From assembly GCA_036561005.1 (NCBI GenBank), contig DATBQE010000172.1:1-64000 (forward strand): a stretch of 64,000 bases of DNA, given 5' to 3'. The DNA is from PKWO01 sp036561005. GTDB taxonomy: Bacteria > Pseudomonadota > Gammaproteobacteria > Burkholderiales > Burkholderiaceae_D. The stretch's first letter is position 1. The number at the start of each line of letters is the position of its first letter. This document shows positions 17,781 through 26,369 of this stretch, piece by piece. Under the pieces are notes generated by a model that was given only the letters and a program-made list of their open reading frames with translations, was not told the origin of the DNA and made no database searches. Made by a program: the position numbers and the translations under genes.

Positions 17781-17951
17781 ATCGATCAAATGTTGAAGTT
17801 TCCGGTAACGGGAACGTGCTTCAATCTGAAGCGGTTCCCAACTGGATATGAAGTGTAAAGAAGGATTGACCTTGCGTCAGCATAAAACGCAAGGTGGCGC
17901 CAAATGATACCGAAGGATGCAAAAATCCCGGCGTGATGCGTTAATTGGTGA

Positions 17952-18968
17952 TCAATGCACCGCTAACCGCAGCGATTCCGCCATGGCCAAGCCGCTCAAA
18001 TAGGCATTTTCCACCCGCCCGCTGCCATCAAGACCGGCGCCGAACCAATCGCCGCAAGCGCCGATTCTTTGACGGTTGTCCCACAGGCAGGCCTCGGAAA
18101 CGGTTTGCACAGCCTGCGCGAAGCGCCAGCGCTTCAGTGCAACATAGACCGGTTGAACCTGGGAGCCGGTCGCCTCGTGGAAGGCCTTGAGCAATTTCTC
18201 GCGGGCGCGCTCGTCGTCGTCGTCGAAGTGTTCTTCGCTCCAGGCTCCCGACGCATGGGCTACCCAGTGTTCGCCTGGGCGGCGTTGCTGCTTCGAAGAA
18301 TCGCGGGCAATCCACGACAGGCGCGACGATTGCACCCAGGCGCCATCGTAGCCAAGGTCAAGCGGCTCCTGAAACCCCAGCATCAACGCCCAACACGGCA
18401 TAAAGCGCGCTTTCTCCGCTTCGGAAGCCAGTTTCGGCGCAACCGACAGCAGAGAGGTCGCAGAAGCCGATGGTGTGGCGACAATGACGGCATCGAAAGG
18501 ACCGGCGCTGGCATCGATAGGTGCACCATCCGACGAAATCTTGAGCAACCATTGGTCACCATGCGCTTCAATACGCTTGACCAGTTGTTCGGTGCGCAAA
18601 TCGATACCTTGCGCCACGTGCCGGCAAAGAGCATTCATGCCGGGCACGGCGACATATCGCTGTTTCAGGCGTTCTGCGCTGCGGGGCGCCGGACTATGCT
18701 CGCCATTTTCCAGCATGACCAGCTTGGCATCCCAAGTCGTGACCAATCCGGCTTTGCGCCATCCTACAATCGCCTTTTTGAATTCTTCACTGCCTGCGGT
18801 GAAATATTGTGCGCCATGATCGAAGCCACCGAGTTCGGTCAATCGCGTTGCCATTCGCCCGCCGACTTCAGGGCTTTTCTCATAGACGGTGACCCTGTTG
18901 CCTTGATCCTGCAGTTGACGTGCGCAAATCAGGCCGGCCAAACCGGCGCCGACGATGGCGATGTGCAT
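17952..18968 (-). CDS. FAD-dependent amine-oxidase/renalase-like oxidoreductase
   Basis: The N-terminus is a perfect FAD-binding dinucleotide fold, HIAIVGAGLAGLICARQL, followed by VYEKSPEVGGRMATR, the second FAD motif of the flavin amine-oxidase superfamily. The C-terminus contains GDWFGAGLDGSGRVENAYLSG, the flavin-contacting block near the end. The 338-residue length fits the short NAD(P)-binding and renalase-like members. The substrate is unknown. An AAGGAA site precedes the ATG. It shares a strand with the CBS gene upstream (114-base gap containing a hairpin). Confidence 0.88.
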   Translation of the reverse strand: MHIAIVGAGLAGLICARQLQDQGNRVTVYEKSPEVGGRMATRLTELGGFDHGAQYFTAGSEEFKKAIVGWRKAGLVTTWDAKLVMLENGEHSPAPRSAERLKQRYVAVPGMNALCRHVAQGIDLRTEQLVKRIEAHGDQWLLKISSDGAPIDASAGPFDAVIVATPSASATSLLSVAPKLASEAEKARFMPCWALMLGFQEPLDLGYDGAWVQSSRLSWIARDSSKQQRRPGEHWVAHASGAWSEEHFDDDDERAREKLLKAFHEATGSQVQPVYVALKRWRFAQAVQTVSEACLWDNRQRIGACGDWFGAGLDGSGRVENAYLSGLAMAESLRLAVH

Positions 18969-19015
18969 GTGGGTTCCTTTGATCGGAGTGGGGATTGGAG
19001 CGAATTGTATGAATG

Positions 19016-19037
19016 CTCTCCCCCGGCATGGGGAGAG
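19016..19037. terminator. hairpin between CBS and FAD oxidoreductase genes
   Basis: CTCTCCCC (19016-19023) and GGGGAGAG (19030-19037) form a perfect 8-bp stem with a six-base loop, 45 bases beyond the stop of the CBS gene. No T-run follows in the minus-strand direction, so it is a possible terminator or processing site rather than a textbook intrinsic terminator. Confidence 0.4.
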
Positions 19038-19082
19038 TTGAAGGAGGCGACCCGCATCGCGCGATAAAACAGGGACACAGAA

Positions 19083-19532
19083 TTATTCGTCTTCGCCTTC
19101 GGCGGGCCAGTCGCGGATATAGGCTTTGAGCATTTTGTTTTCGAAGCTTTGCGCCTCGACGACCGCTTTTGCCACGTCGTAAAAGGAAATGACCCCGAGA
19201 AGGGTGCGCGCATTCATCACGGGCACATAACGCGCGTGGCGCTCGAGCATCAAACGGCGCACTTCGTTGATTTCCGTGTCAGGGGTCACGGTAATCGGTG
19301 AGTCGTCCATGTGCTTGCGCACATTTCCACTGCCAACTGCACCGCCGTTTTTGTGGATGGTCTTCATCACCTCGCGGAAACTCAACATGCCGACCAATTC
19401 GCCGAATTCCATGACCACCAGCGAACCGATATCTTTTTCCGCCATCGTGTTGACTGCCTCCATCATCGGCGTCTCAGGCGTCACGGTGAAGAGGATGTTG
19501 CCCTTGACTTGAAGGATCTCGGATACTTTCAT
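19083..19532 (-). CDS. tandem CBS-domain protein
   Basis: The 149 residues are two CBS domains in tandem (about residues 8-60 and 75-130): ILFTVTPETPMMEAVNTMAEKDIGSLVVMEFGELVGMLSFRE and ITVTPDTEINEVRRLMLERHARYVPVMNARTLLGVISFYDV (parts quoted). A Bateman module of this sort binds adenine nucleotides and usually regulates a partner protein, none of which is adjacent. The ATG at 19532 with a GCGGGA site was chosen; a 34-residue upstream extension looks non-coding. The Asp/Glu-rich tail, AEGEDE, is common in betaproteobacterial versions. Confidence 0.88.
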   Translation of the reverse strand: MKVSEILQVKGNILFTVTPETPMMEAVNTMAEKDIGSLVVMEFGELVGMLSFREVMKTIHKNGGAVGSGNVRKHMDDSPITVTPDTEINEVRRLMLERHARYVPVMNARTLLGVISFYDVAKAVVEAQSFENKMLKAYIRDWPAEGEDE

Positions 19533-19782
19533 TGTGGCGTCCCGCTCTTGGTTGTTGTTATGGGTATTCCCTTGGAGCACCCCTATGTTTGCAATGTAGC
19601 GCATGCGCATGGAAAAATCCAGCGCTTGAGTCAAGTAGCGAGCAGCATTAAATGCTACGATGCGCGACTACAACGTGCCGTGAATTCCACTCGCTGCGGT
19701 TTTGTTGCGTCACAGCAAAGATATCGCCGCCGCACCTGGCAATTCCTGCATATCGATCAGACGCAGAGGAGACCATGAAGCC

Positions 19783-21093
19783 ATGAGCAGCCCCAACTAT
19801 CCGGGATTCGACACACTTGCATTGCATGCCGGCGCCGCGCCCGACCCGGCAACCGGGGCGCGCGCCACGCCCATCTATCTTACCAGCGCTTTCGTTTTCA
19901 AGGATTCCGACCACGCCGCGTCGCTGTTCAACATGGAACGTGCCGGGCATGTCTACTCGCGCATCTCGAACCCGACCAATGCTGTGCTGGAAGAGCGCAT
20001 TGCCGCATTGGAAGGCGGTGTGGCCGGCATTGCGGTTGCGAGCGGCCAAGCCGCCATGCATCTGGGCTTGACTACGATCGCAGGTGCCGGGTCGCATGTG
20101 GTGGCATCGCGCGCGCTGTACGGCGGTTCGCAAAACCTGCTGGCCTACACCATGAAACGTTTCGGCATCGAGACGACCTTTGTAGACCCGCGCGATCTCG
20201 ATGCCTGGCGTGCAGCAATACGACCCAACACAAAAGTCCTGTTCGGCGAGACGCTGGGCAATCCGGGCCTCGATGTGCTCAACATTCCGGCCATCGCAGA
20301 AATCGCGCACGCGCATCATCTTCCATTGATGGTGGACTCAACCTTCACCACGCCTTACCTGCTGCGACCTTTCGATCACGGCGCCGACCTGATCTTTCAT
20401 TCGGCCACCAAATTCCTTTGCGGTCATGGCACGGCGATCGGCGGCCTGCTGGTCGATGGCGGCACGTTTGACTGGCAGGAAGCCTATGACAAGACCGGAC
20501 GTTTCGCGGAATTGTGCGAGCCCTATGATGGATTCCACGGCATGGTATTTGCCGAAGAATCGAGCGTGGCACCATTCTCGCTGCGCGCGCGGCGCGAAGG
20601 CCTGCGCGATTTCGGTGCCGTCATGAGTCCGCACAATGCGTTCGCCATTTTGCAGGGCGTGGAAACATTATCCTTGCGCATGGAAAAGCATGTCGCCAAT
20701 ACGCGCAAGGTGGTGGAATTTCTGGTTTCGCATGCGGCAGTCGAGTCGGTGTCCTACCCGGAACTGGAATCGCACCCGGATCATGCCTTGGCCAAGACCC
20801 TGCTGCCCAAAGGCTGCGGCGCCGTGTTTTCATTCAGCATCAAGGGCTCGCGTGCCGCAGGCCGGCGCTTTGTCGAATCGCTCAGTGTGTTTTCGCATTT
20901 GGCCAACGTGGGCGACGCCAAGTCCCTGGTGATTCATCCGGCATCGACCACCCACTTCCGTGTACCGTCCGAGCAATTGCAGGCAGCAGGATTAACGGAA
21001 GGCACCATGCGCCTCTCGGTAGGGTTGGAAGACGTGGACGATTTGATCAACGATTTGGGACGCGGCTTGAAAGCGGCGCAAAAGGGAGCCTGA
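19783..21093 (+). CDS. metY: O-acetylhomoserine aminocarboxypropyltransferase (sulfhydrylase)
   Basis: This PLP enzyme of the Cys/Met metabolism family makes homocysteine from O-acylhomoserine and sulfide. PLP is expected on Lys210 in HSATKFLCGHGTA. YSRISNPTNAVLEERIAALE and ASGQAAMHL are typical N-terminal blocks. The length of 436 residues and the DGGTFDW insertion point to the O-acetylhomoserine (MetY) type rather than the shorter O-succinylhomoserine MetZ, but sequence alone does not settle the acyl donor. AGAGGAG lies 11 bases before the ATG; between them sits a three-codon ORF (ATG AAG CCA TGA) whose stop overlaps the metY ATG. A hydrolase gene follows one base after the stop. Confidence 0.9.
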   Translation: MSSPNYPGFDTLALHAGAAPDPATGARATPIYLTSAFVFKDSDHAASLFNMERAGHVYSRISNPTNAVLEERIAALEGGVAGIAVASGQAAMHLGLTTIAGAGSHVVASRALYGGSQNLLAYTMKRFGIETTFVDPRDLDAWRAAIRPNTKVLFGETLGNPGLDVLNIPAIAEIAHAHHLPLMVDSTFTTPYLLRPFDHGADLIFHSATKFLCGHGTAIGGLLVDGGTFDWQEAYDKTGRFAELCEPYDGFHGMVFAEESSVAPFSLRARREGLRDFGAVMSPHNAFAILQGVETLSLRMEKHVANTRKVVEFLVSHAAVESVSYPELESHPDHALAKTLLPKGCGAVFSFSIKGSRAAGRRFVESLSVFSHLANVGDAKSLVIHPASTTHFRVPSEQLQAAGLTEGTMRLSVGLEDVDDLINDLGRGLKAAQKGA

Positions 21094-21094
21094 C

Positions 21095-21898
21095 ATGATC
21101 TTGAACATCGACGGCCATGATGCCTATTGCTACACCGGCGGTAAAGCGTTCGACCCGGCCCTGCCCACCGTGGTATTCATCCATGGGGCGCAAAACGATC
21201 ATTCGGTCTGGATTCTGCAGACGCGCTATTTCGCCCATCACGGTTTCGGCGTGCTGGCAGTCGACTTGCCGGGTCATGGCCGCAGCAAAGGGCCGGCATT
21301 GACAACTGTGGAAGCGATGTCGGACTGGATTTTGCGCGTGCTCGACGCTGCAGACGTGCAGCAGGCGAGTTTCATCGGTCACAGCATGGGCTCGCTCGTG
21401 TCGCTCGAAACCTGCGCGCGCGCACCGCATCGCGTAACGAAACTGGCAATGGTCGGTACGGCCTATCCGATGAAGGTATCCGATACGCTGCTCAACGCCG
21501 CACTGCACGAAGAACAGACTGCAATCGACATGGTCAACATCTGGTCGCACAGTTCAATCGCACAAAAGCCGTCGTTTCCCGGACCCGGCTTTTACGTCAC
21601 CGGTGGCGGCCAGCGCTTGATGCAATATGTTTCGAAGCATAGTGAAGAAAAAGTCTTCCATATCGACTTTTCTGCATGCAACGCCTACGCCAATGGCGAA
21701 GAAGCGGCAAAAGGTGTCACCTGCCCCACTCTGTTCCTGCTTGGAAAACGCGACATGATGACGCCGCCGAAGGCTACGGCAACGTTGACCAAGGCCATCA
21801 CGCAGGCACGCATGGTGCAACTCGAAAATTGCGGACACGATTTGATGGGCGAGCGGCCCGATGCCGTGCTGGATCACTTATTTGGATTCGTTTGTTAG
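21095..21898 (+). CDS. alpha/beta-fold hydrolase co-transcribed with metY
   Basis: The 267-residue protein has a classical alpha/beta-hydrolase layout: oxyanion strand VVFIHGAQNDHSVW near residue 26, nucleophile elbow FIGHSMGSLVSLE near residue 93, acid in LLGKRDMMTPPKA, and catalytic His in LENCGHDLMGERPD. Its ATG lies one base after the metY stop with GGGAG inside metY, so translation is coupled. The substrate is unknown. The co-location suggests acting on an acyl ester or thioester related to methionine metabolism, which is inference only. The last four bases overlap the stop of the convergent PhyH gene. Confidence 0.9.
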   Translation: MILNIDGHDAYCYTGGKAFDPALPTVVFIHGAQNDHSVWILQTRYFAHHGFGVLAVDLPGHGRSKGPALTTVEAMSDWILRVLDAADVQQASFIGHSMGSLVSLETCARAPHRVTKLAMVGTAYPMKVSDTLLNAALHEEQTAIDMVNIWSHSSIAQKPSFPGPGFYVTGGGQRLMQYVSKHSEEKVFHIDFSACNAYANGEEAAKGVTCPTLFLLGKRDMMTPPKATATLTKAITQARMVQLENCGHDLMGERPDAVLDHLFGFVC

Positions 21899-22620
21899 CT
21901 TTTGCATGAATGCGCCACCCGAGGTATGGCTTTATGCCACGCAAGGCCGCAGGGTAGTTCAGGTGGGCCAAACAGGAAGTGCAATACACGGCGGCGGCTA
22001 CGGCCGCTCCCCTTGGACGAAGCATGCAACAATAACGGCCGCATGATGAGCGCGCCACCGGCTTCAAGGCAGCATGTGCTTTCACCATGCATTTCCCGTA
22101 AAGTCGTGATTGCAGCATCATCAAGCCTCCCTTGATTGTGACTGCATGGCACAAGCTTGAGAGGACCATCGTCGAGACCGCAAGGGTCGAGGTGCAGACG
22201 GATGGCGATCATCCGGCGCAAAACATCGACAGGCGGCTGCACGAACCACACGCCTTCTTTTTGCGACCAGCCACGCAGATTCCCGCCGTCCACCTTGGCA
22301 GCGACCGGAATGCTCAAATCCTGATGCATGCCGACCAGCCAGTTTTTGCCGCGGGATTTTTCGAACAAAGTGCATTGAACTGCAACCATTGCCATGCCAT
22401 CCTCAATCAAAATCGACGAGATAGAAGGGCCACTTTGCAGGGTGCGAGCGAGTTCGACGCACCATGCCATATCGAGCAAATTACGTCTACCGGCCGAGTC
22501 AATTTCAAGCAGCTCCAGGCATGCAATCGTGTTCCTGCATTGATCGTCGCCCATGGCACGATCGACAATCAGCCACCCACGATCATGAAGCTGTTCGCGC
22601 GCCGGCGCCACAACCGGCAC
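21895..22620 (-). CDS. phytanoyl-CoA dioxygenase (PhyH)-family oxygenase
   Basis: This 241-residue protein matches the Fe(II)/2-oxoglutarate PhyH family. The metal-binding HxD is MHQDLSIPV near residue 115. A later His in PLLLHASSKGSG with the 2-oxoglutarate-binding Arg in GRSRRRVLHFLFG completes the triad. The family hydroxylates small substrates; this one is unknown. A GTG at 22620 is preferred because AAGGGA lies seven bases upstream; a TTG at 22626 overlaps the VOC stop as TTGA. It follows the VOC gene without a gap, so they are one transcription unit. Confidence 0.85.
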   Translation of the reverse strand: MPVVAPAREQLHDRGWLIVDRAMGDDQCRNTIACLELLEIDSAGRRNLLDMAWCVELARTLQSGPSISSILIEDGMAMVAVQCTLFEKSRGKNWLVGMHQDLSIPVAAKVDGGNLRGWSQKEGVWFVQPPVDVLRRMIAIRLHLDPCGLDDGPLKLVPCSHNQGRLDDAAITTLREMHGESTCCLEAGGALIMRPLLLHASSKGSGRSRRRVLHFLFGPPELPCGLAWHKAIPRVAHSCKS

Positions 22621-22622
22621 AG

Positions 22623-23057
22623 TCAATTCCCTTCGCGCCAGGGATCATATGAGCCGACGCTCCACATATGCCCTTCCGGATCGCGGCAGGTAAATCCGCG
22701 TCCGCCGTAGTCTTCATCCTGTATCGGACGCACAATCTGCGCACCAGCCAACTTGGCCCGCGCATAGACCATGTCGGCATCGTCTACGACGATATACGAA
22801 CTTTGGGTTTCGACGCCGCCGACTTCATCGGGCTGCCTGATAAATTTGCCGAACTCATTGTCCGCCACCGACCCAAGCATCAGCATGCCCGAACCGAGGC
22901 ACAATTGGGCATGATGGATGACGTCACCTTCGCCCGGAACGACCAGATGAACGCGAAAGCCGAACACATCGCATAGCCACCTGATCGCCGTCGTGGCATT
23001 GCGATAACGCATTGCCGGAATAATTGTAGAACCCGCGGGTTTTGCTTGTTCCGGCAT
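22623..23057 (-). CDS. VOC-family (glyoxalase/bleomycin-resistance-like) protein
   Basis: The 144 residues form a single vicinal-oxygen-chelate protein: IIPAMRYRNATTAIRWLCDVFGF, then VIHHAQLCLGSGMLMLGS, and the closing GRGFTCRDPEGHMWSVGSYDPW. The last block resembles PhnB-like members that bind a metal through His and Glu. The start at ATG 23057 follows a perfect AAGGAGA site; a TTG at 23072 is rejected. Its stop overlaps the start region of the PhyH-family gene, suggesting joint expression. The substrate is unknown. Confidence 0.9.
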   Translation of the reverse strand: MPEQAKPAGSTIIPAMRYRNATTAIRWLCDVFGFRVHLVVPGEGDVIHHAQLCLGSGMLMLGSVADNEFGKFIRQPDEVGGVETQSSYIVVDDADMVYARAKLAGAQIVRPIQDEDYGGRGFTCRDPEGHMWSVGSYDPWREGN

Positions 23058-23091
23058 ACCGTCTCCTTGCAAAGCGTGGACAGGGAATCAA

Positions 23092-24378
23092 TTACAGATG
23101 ATGAAATTCCGCATCGAATGGCCCGATTTGCGCCGGTGTTTTCCAGGTCGCATCGCGCAGGCTGCCGGGAATCTGGTGTTCGACACCGAGCAGCACGGCA
23201 AAGATCGCCATCCGCACCGGAATGCCGTTATCGGTCTGCCGGAAAATCGCCAGGCGCGGGTCCCGGTTCAAATCGGTGCTCAGGTCGTTGGCGCCGGCGC
23301 GGCTATCGCGCGGCAGCGGGTGCATTACGAAGGCATCGGGGCTGCATGCGGTATCGAGCATATTACGGTCGACTTGCAGGTCCGAACTGTAGCCTTCGAT
23401 TTCCTCGCCGGCAAAACGCTCTTTCTGGATGCGCGTCGCATACAACAGGTCCACGTCTTGCAATCCTTGGCGTAGCGATTGCTGCTGGACAATGGCGTGG
23501 CCGCGGCTGGCAACCAGGTCCAGTATGTACGACGGCATTTCCAATACAGACGGCGAAACCAGGCTGAATTTGATGCCCTTGAACAAAGACAGGAGCTTGA
23601 TCAGTGAGTGCACGGTGCGACCATATTTGAGGTCACCGACGAGCGCGATATGCGCGCCGTCAATCTGCTTGCCCAGGCGCGAGAACTCTTTGCGGATCGT
23701 ATACAGATCAAGCAATGCCTGACTCGGGTGTTCGCCGGGGCCGTCACCGCCATTGATGACAGGAATATTGGTCGCCTCGGCAAACTCGGCAACCGAGCCT
23801 TTGTCGGGATGGCGCACGACCATTGCGTCGACATAACCCGACATGACGCGACTGGTATCGTAGATCGATTCACCCTTGGCCATCGATGAAAATGTGAAGC
23901 CGGTGGTGTCGCACACCGAACCGCCCAGACGGCAAAAGGCCGCACCGAAACTGACGCGGGTACGCGTACTCGCTTCGAAGAACAGATTGCCGAGCACCGC
24001 GCCTTCCAGCACACGGGTTACCTTTTGCCGCCGTGCGATGGGTTCCATCATTTCGGCCAGCAGCAGCAGCTCTTCCACCGAGTCACGGGCAAACTGGTCG
24101 ACCGAAATCAATTGTGGCTTACCATTGTGGGCAATGCGGTCGGCAAGACCAGGCTTATGTACGCCATGCGTATGTTTCTTGTTTTGCGGCTCGGCACGCA
24201 TGATTTCACCGATAAACTTGTGCACAACGTCGGGCATCACGCGAAATTCATTCGAAGTGTCGGGCAAGAGCCAAGCGTCCAGGGCGCGACGCTTGATGGA
24301 CAAGCGTTCGGCAAAGGCGTCGCGCGTCATGTTGAGGGTTTGCATGGCCTCGCGCAAGAGAGTCTGTTGGGTGGTCAT
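23092..24378 (-). CDS. aspartate carbamoyltransferase with N-terminal helix-turn-helix extension
   Basis: Residues from about 90 onward are an aspartate carbamoyltransferase with all key motifs: FFEASTRTRVSF (carbamoyl-phosphate loop), GEHPSQALLDLYT, LVGDLKYGRTVHSL and MHPLPRDSRAG. It should make carbamoyl-aspartate for pyrimidine synthesis. The first 45 residues, with TLLREAMQTLNMTRDAFAERLSIKRRALDAWLLPD (quoted in part), look like a helix-turn-helix, and 40 variable residues link the two. At 428 residues it is about 100 longer than ordinary PyrB. A 19-bp palindrome lies 22 bases before the ATG, so autoregulation is conceivable but inferred. Whether it is the only PyrB of the organism cannot be told here. 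Confidence 0.9.
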   Translation of the reverse strand: MTTQQTLLREAMQTLNMTRDAFAERLSIKRRALDAWLLPDTSNEFRVMPDVVHKFIGEIMRAEPQNKKHTHGVHKPGLADRIAHNGKPQLISVDQFARDSVEELLLLAEMMEPIARRQKVTRVLEGAVLGNLFFEASTRTRVSFGAAFCRLGGSVCDTTGFTFSSMAKGESIYDTSRVMSGYVDAMVVRHPDKGSVAEFAEATNIPVINGGDGPGEHPSQALLDLYTIRKEFSRLGKQIDGAHIALVGDLKYGRTVHSLIKLLSLFKGIKFSLVSPSVLEMPSYILDLVASRGHAIVQQQSLRQGLQDVDLLYATRIQKERFAGEEIEGYSSDLQVDRNMLDTACSPDAFVMHPLPRDSRAGANDLSTDLNRDPRLAIFRQTDNGIPVRMAIFAVLLGVEHQIPGSLRDATWKTPAQIGPFDAEFHHL

Positions 24379-24399
24379 TAGGGCGCTCTTTATAAATAT

Positions 24400-24418
24400 A
24401 TATACACTAAGCGTATAT
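24400..24418. promoter_or_regulatory. palindromic operator candidate upstream of the HTH-aspartate carbamoyltransferase
   Basis: ATATAC (24400-24405) and GTATAT (24413-24418) form a perfect 6-bp inverted repeat around a seven-base centre, in an AT-rich stretch that also holds the likely promoter. Its inner edge is 22 bases from the start codon. Its symmetry is what a dimeric helix-turn-helix protein would recognise. Confidence 0.4.
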
Positions 24419-24458
24419 TACCGCAAAAGACGACAGTCATGCAAATGGCGGGATCAGG

Positions 24459-25097
24459 TCAGGCATTCCCGCGACGGGCGATGGCCAGTGCCGCGGCCAG
24501 GGCAAACATCGCTACTGCGCATGCCCGATGGATTACAAGCAATCCACGCGCGGAGAGATAGCGCACCGCATTGGTCCCTGCGGTGGCATAGGAGAACATC
24601 ACCACCGCGTCGAGACTGACGAAGATGAGCGCCAACTCGGCGTATTGCGGGGCCTGGGCATGCGCAGGACTGACGAATTGCGGCAGGAAGGCAGAGAAAA
24701 AAAGCAGGCCTTTGGGATTGGACAGTGCCACGGATACGCTGCGAACGAATGCGCGTTTGGGCGGCAAAATCTGACGGCCTTCAACGAGCGCAGCTTGATC
24801 AATCGCTAACGACCTGGCCCGCCACAGCTTGAAACCGAGCCAGCAGAGATAAGCAACACCGACGTAGCGCAATGCGTTGAACAAAATTTCCGACGCCGCC
24901 AATACGACGCCGAGGCCAAGTGCGACAAGGGTAATCAACAGCAAATTGGCCAGCGTCGCACCAAGAATACCGAACAAGGCCGTGCGCCGCCCTGCCACGA
25001 TGCCATTCGAAAGCGCCAGCAACATGGTCGGTCCGGGTGTGATCGCCAGGGCCAATGAGGTCAGAACAAAAAGAACCAGTGTATCGGCGCTGATCAT
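24459..25097 (-). CDS. LysE/RhtB-family exporter
   Basis: The 212-residue protein shows the LysE/RhtB architecture: about six hydrophobic helices and the N-terminal signature TPGPTMLLALSNGIVAGRR (residues 21-39) with its Pro-Gly motif. Members export amino acids or homoserine lactones; specificity cannot be assigned. AGGGG precedes the ATG. It is the last of three same-strand genes (outer-membrane-like protein, LysE exporter, this exporter), with a 12-base gap to the upstream exporter. The two exporters are diverged paralogues. Confidence 0.9.
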   Translation of the reverse strand: MISADTLVLFVLTSLALAITPGPTMLLALSNGIVAGRRTALFGILGATLANLLLITLVALGLGVVLAASEILFNALRYVGVAYLCWLGFKLWRARSLAIDQAALVEGRQILPPKRAFVRSVSVALSNPKGLLFFSAFLPQFVSPAHAQAPQYAELALIFVSLDAVVMFSYATAGTNAVRYLSARGLLVIHRACAVAMFALAAALAIARRGNA

Positions 25098-25109
25098 GAT
25101 GTGCCCCTA

Positions 25110-25769
25110 TTAGTTTTGCCTGCTCAATACCAGCTTGATACCCAGCGCAACAAACAATCCACCCGTCGCGCGGTTCAAAAGATTTGCCAGCTTGCCATTG
25201 CCCTTGAAGCGCGCGCTCGCCGTTGCAGCGGACCATGCCAGAAAATTACACCACAACATGCCGTTAACATTGAACACCACACCGAGAAAAACGAATGCCA
25301 GCGCTTTGTGCGGCGAGACAGGATCGATGAATTGCGGCACGAACGCCAGGAAAAACAAGGCCACCTTCGGGTTCAGGACATTGGTCAGAAACCCTTGGGA
25401 AAATATCTGGCGCATTGAGGCACTTGCCGGACCGCTCTCCGTGCGCGATGAGACATCATCCTGCCCCGCGTCTGCTTTGGCCGCACGTTTGAACAACATG
25501 CCGGCGCCGACATACAACAGATAAGCTGCGCCAATCAATTTCACAATCGTAAAAGCGGTTGCCGATGTCGCCAGAATTGCCGACAGGCCAAATGCGGCAG
25601 CCAGTACGTGCACCATCGTGCCCGCGCCGATTCCAAACGCCGCCGCCGCGCCGGCGCGCCAGCCCTGCGTGGCACTGCGCCCGATGATGTAGAGGGAATC
25701 CGGGCCTGGCGTAATGTTAAGCAGGAGACCCGAAACAATGAACAGCGTGAGATCGTGCACACCAAACAT
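25110..25769 (-). CDS. LysE/RhtB-family exporter (second copy)
   Basis: This 219-residue LysE/RhtB member begins with helices containing NITPGPDSLYIIGRSATQG (the family Pro-Gly motif) and has an internal hydrophilic loop rich in charged residues (about residues 112-135) between helices 3 and 4. The substrate is unknown. It starts one base after the stop of the upstream beta-barrel-like gene, so the two are translationally coupled. Helix count and length are normal. Confidence 0.9.
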   Translation of the reverse strand: MFGVHDLTLFIVSGLLLNITPGPDSLYIIGRSATQGWRAGAAAAFGIGAGTMVHVLAAAFGLSAILATSATAFTIVKLIGAAYLLYVGAGMLFKRAAKADAGQDDVSSRTESGPASASMRQIFSQGFLTNVLNPKVALFFLAFVPQFIDPVSPHKALAFVFLGVVFNVNGMLWCNFLAWSAATASARFKGNGKLANLLNRATGGLFVALGIKLVLSRQN

Positions 25770-25770
25770 G

Positions 25771-26292
25771 TCAGAACACTTTCACCTTGAGTTGAAACGA
25801 CAGCGCACCATACAGCCTGTCCTTGTAACTAGGCACAAACGATACATTGAGGCCGACGCGCTCGTATTCATAGCTCGCAACCGGAATTGCGGCCAAGAAC
25901 CAGCCGCCGTTGCGCATTTTCGGGTAACCGTCAAATACACCGAGTGCCGCACCCAATCGCACCGGGCCGACCGCTACCGGCTGATAGTAAATACCGAGAT
26001 ACTTTGAGGTATCGCGATCGCTGTTATAAAACTCGCCCACCGTTGCCGAGGCTACGGTGGAAAAACGATATTCCGCGCCGATACCGTAATTGTTGCCGTT
26101 AAGACCCAGGTCGCGCTGCCAGTGGTAAGAATAAAACCCGGGGTTGAGCCAGGTTTCACTAATGGGTTGCGATTCGATCAATGAAAATGGATTGCTGTCT
26201 TCCGCGCAAGCCGGTGCCTGAAACACGGCGATCAGGCCTAATGCCGCCAAACCGGCAACGGCAAGACGAGCGAATCCCGAAAATGGAGCCAT
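25771..26292 (-). CDS. exported outer-membrane-like beta-barrel protein of unknown function
   Basis: A signal peptide of about 30 residues ends at ACAEDSN. The mature part is rich in aromatic, alternating-hydrophobic strands: TWLNPGFYSYHWQRDLGLN, NYGIGAEYRF, KYLGIYYQPVAVGPVRLG and the final SFQLKVKVF. It ends in phenylalanine, as many outer-membrane barrels do. The NYGIGAEYRF style recalls small PagP-like barrels, but the catalytic residues of PagP cannot be assigned, so no function is proposed. It leads an apparent operon with two LysE exporters. Confidence 0.6.
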   Translation of the reverse strand: MAPFSGFARLAVAGLAALGLIAVFQAPACAEDSNPFSLIESQPISETWLNPGFYSYHWQRDLGLNGNNYGIGAEYRFSTVASATVGEFYNSDRDTSKYLGIYYQPVAVGPVRLGAALGVFDGYPKMRNGGWFLAAIPVASYEYERVGLNVSFVPSYKDRLYGALSFQLKVKVF

Positions 26293-26319
26293 GCGATTTC
26301 CCTTGATGAAATTTAAATG

Positions 26320-26354
26320 TGATTGGTATGTGAATTGGTATGTGAACTGGTATG
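26320..26354. repeat. three tandem 11-12-bp repeats upstream of the barrel-protein gene
   Basis: Three copies of TGA(A)nTGGTATG lie head to tail: TGATTGGTATG, TGAATTGGTATG and TGAACTGGTATG, followed by TGATATG. They sit 28-62 bases before the start codon at 26292, in the promoter region. Twelve-base spacing would place each copy about one helical turn apart. Confidence 0.65.
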
Positions 26355-26369
26355 TGATATGCCGCCGTC

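Noticed and set aside
19635..19782. SAM riboswitch upstream of metY
   Set aside because: No SAM-I, SAM-II or SAH-type consensus blocks could be recognised by eye in this interval.
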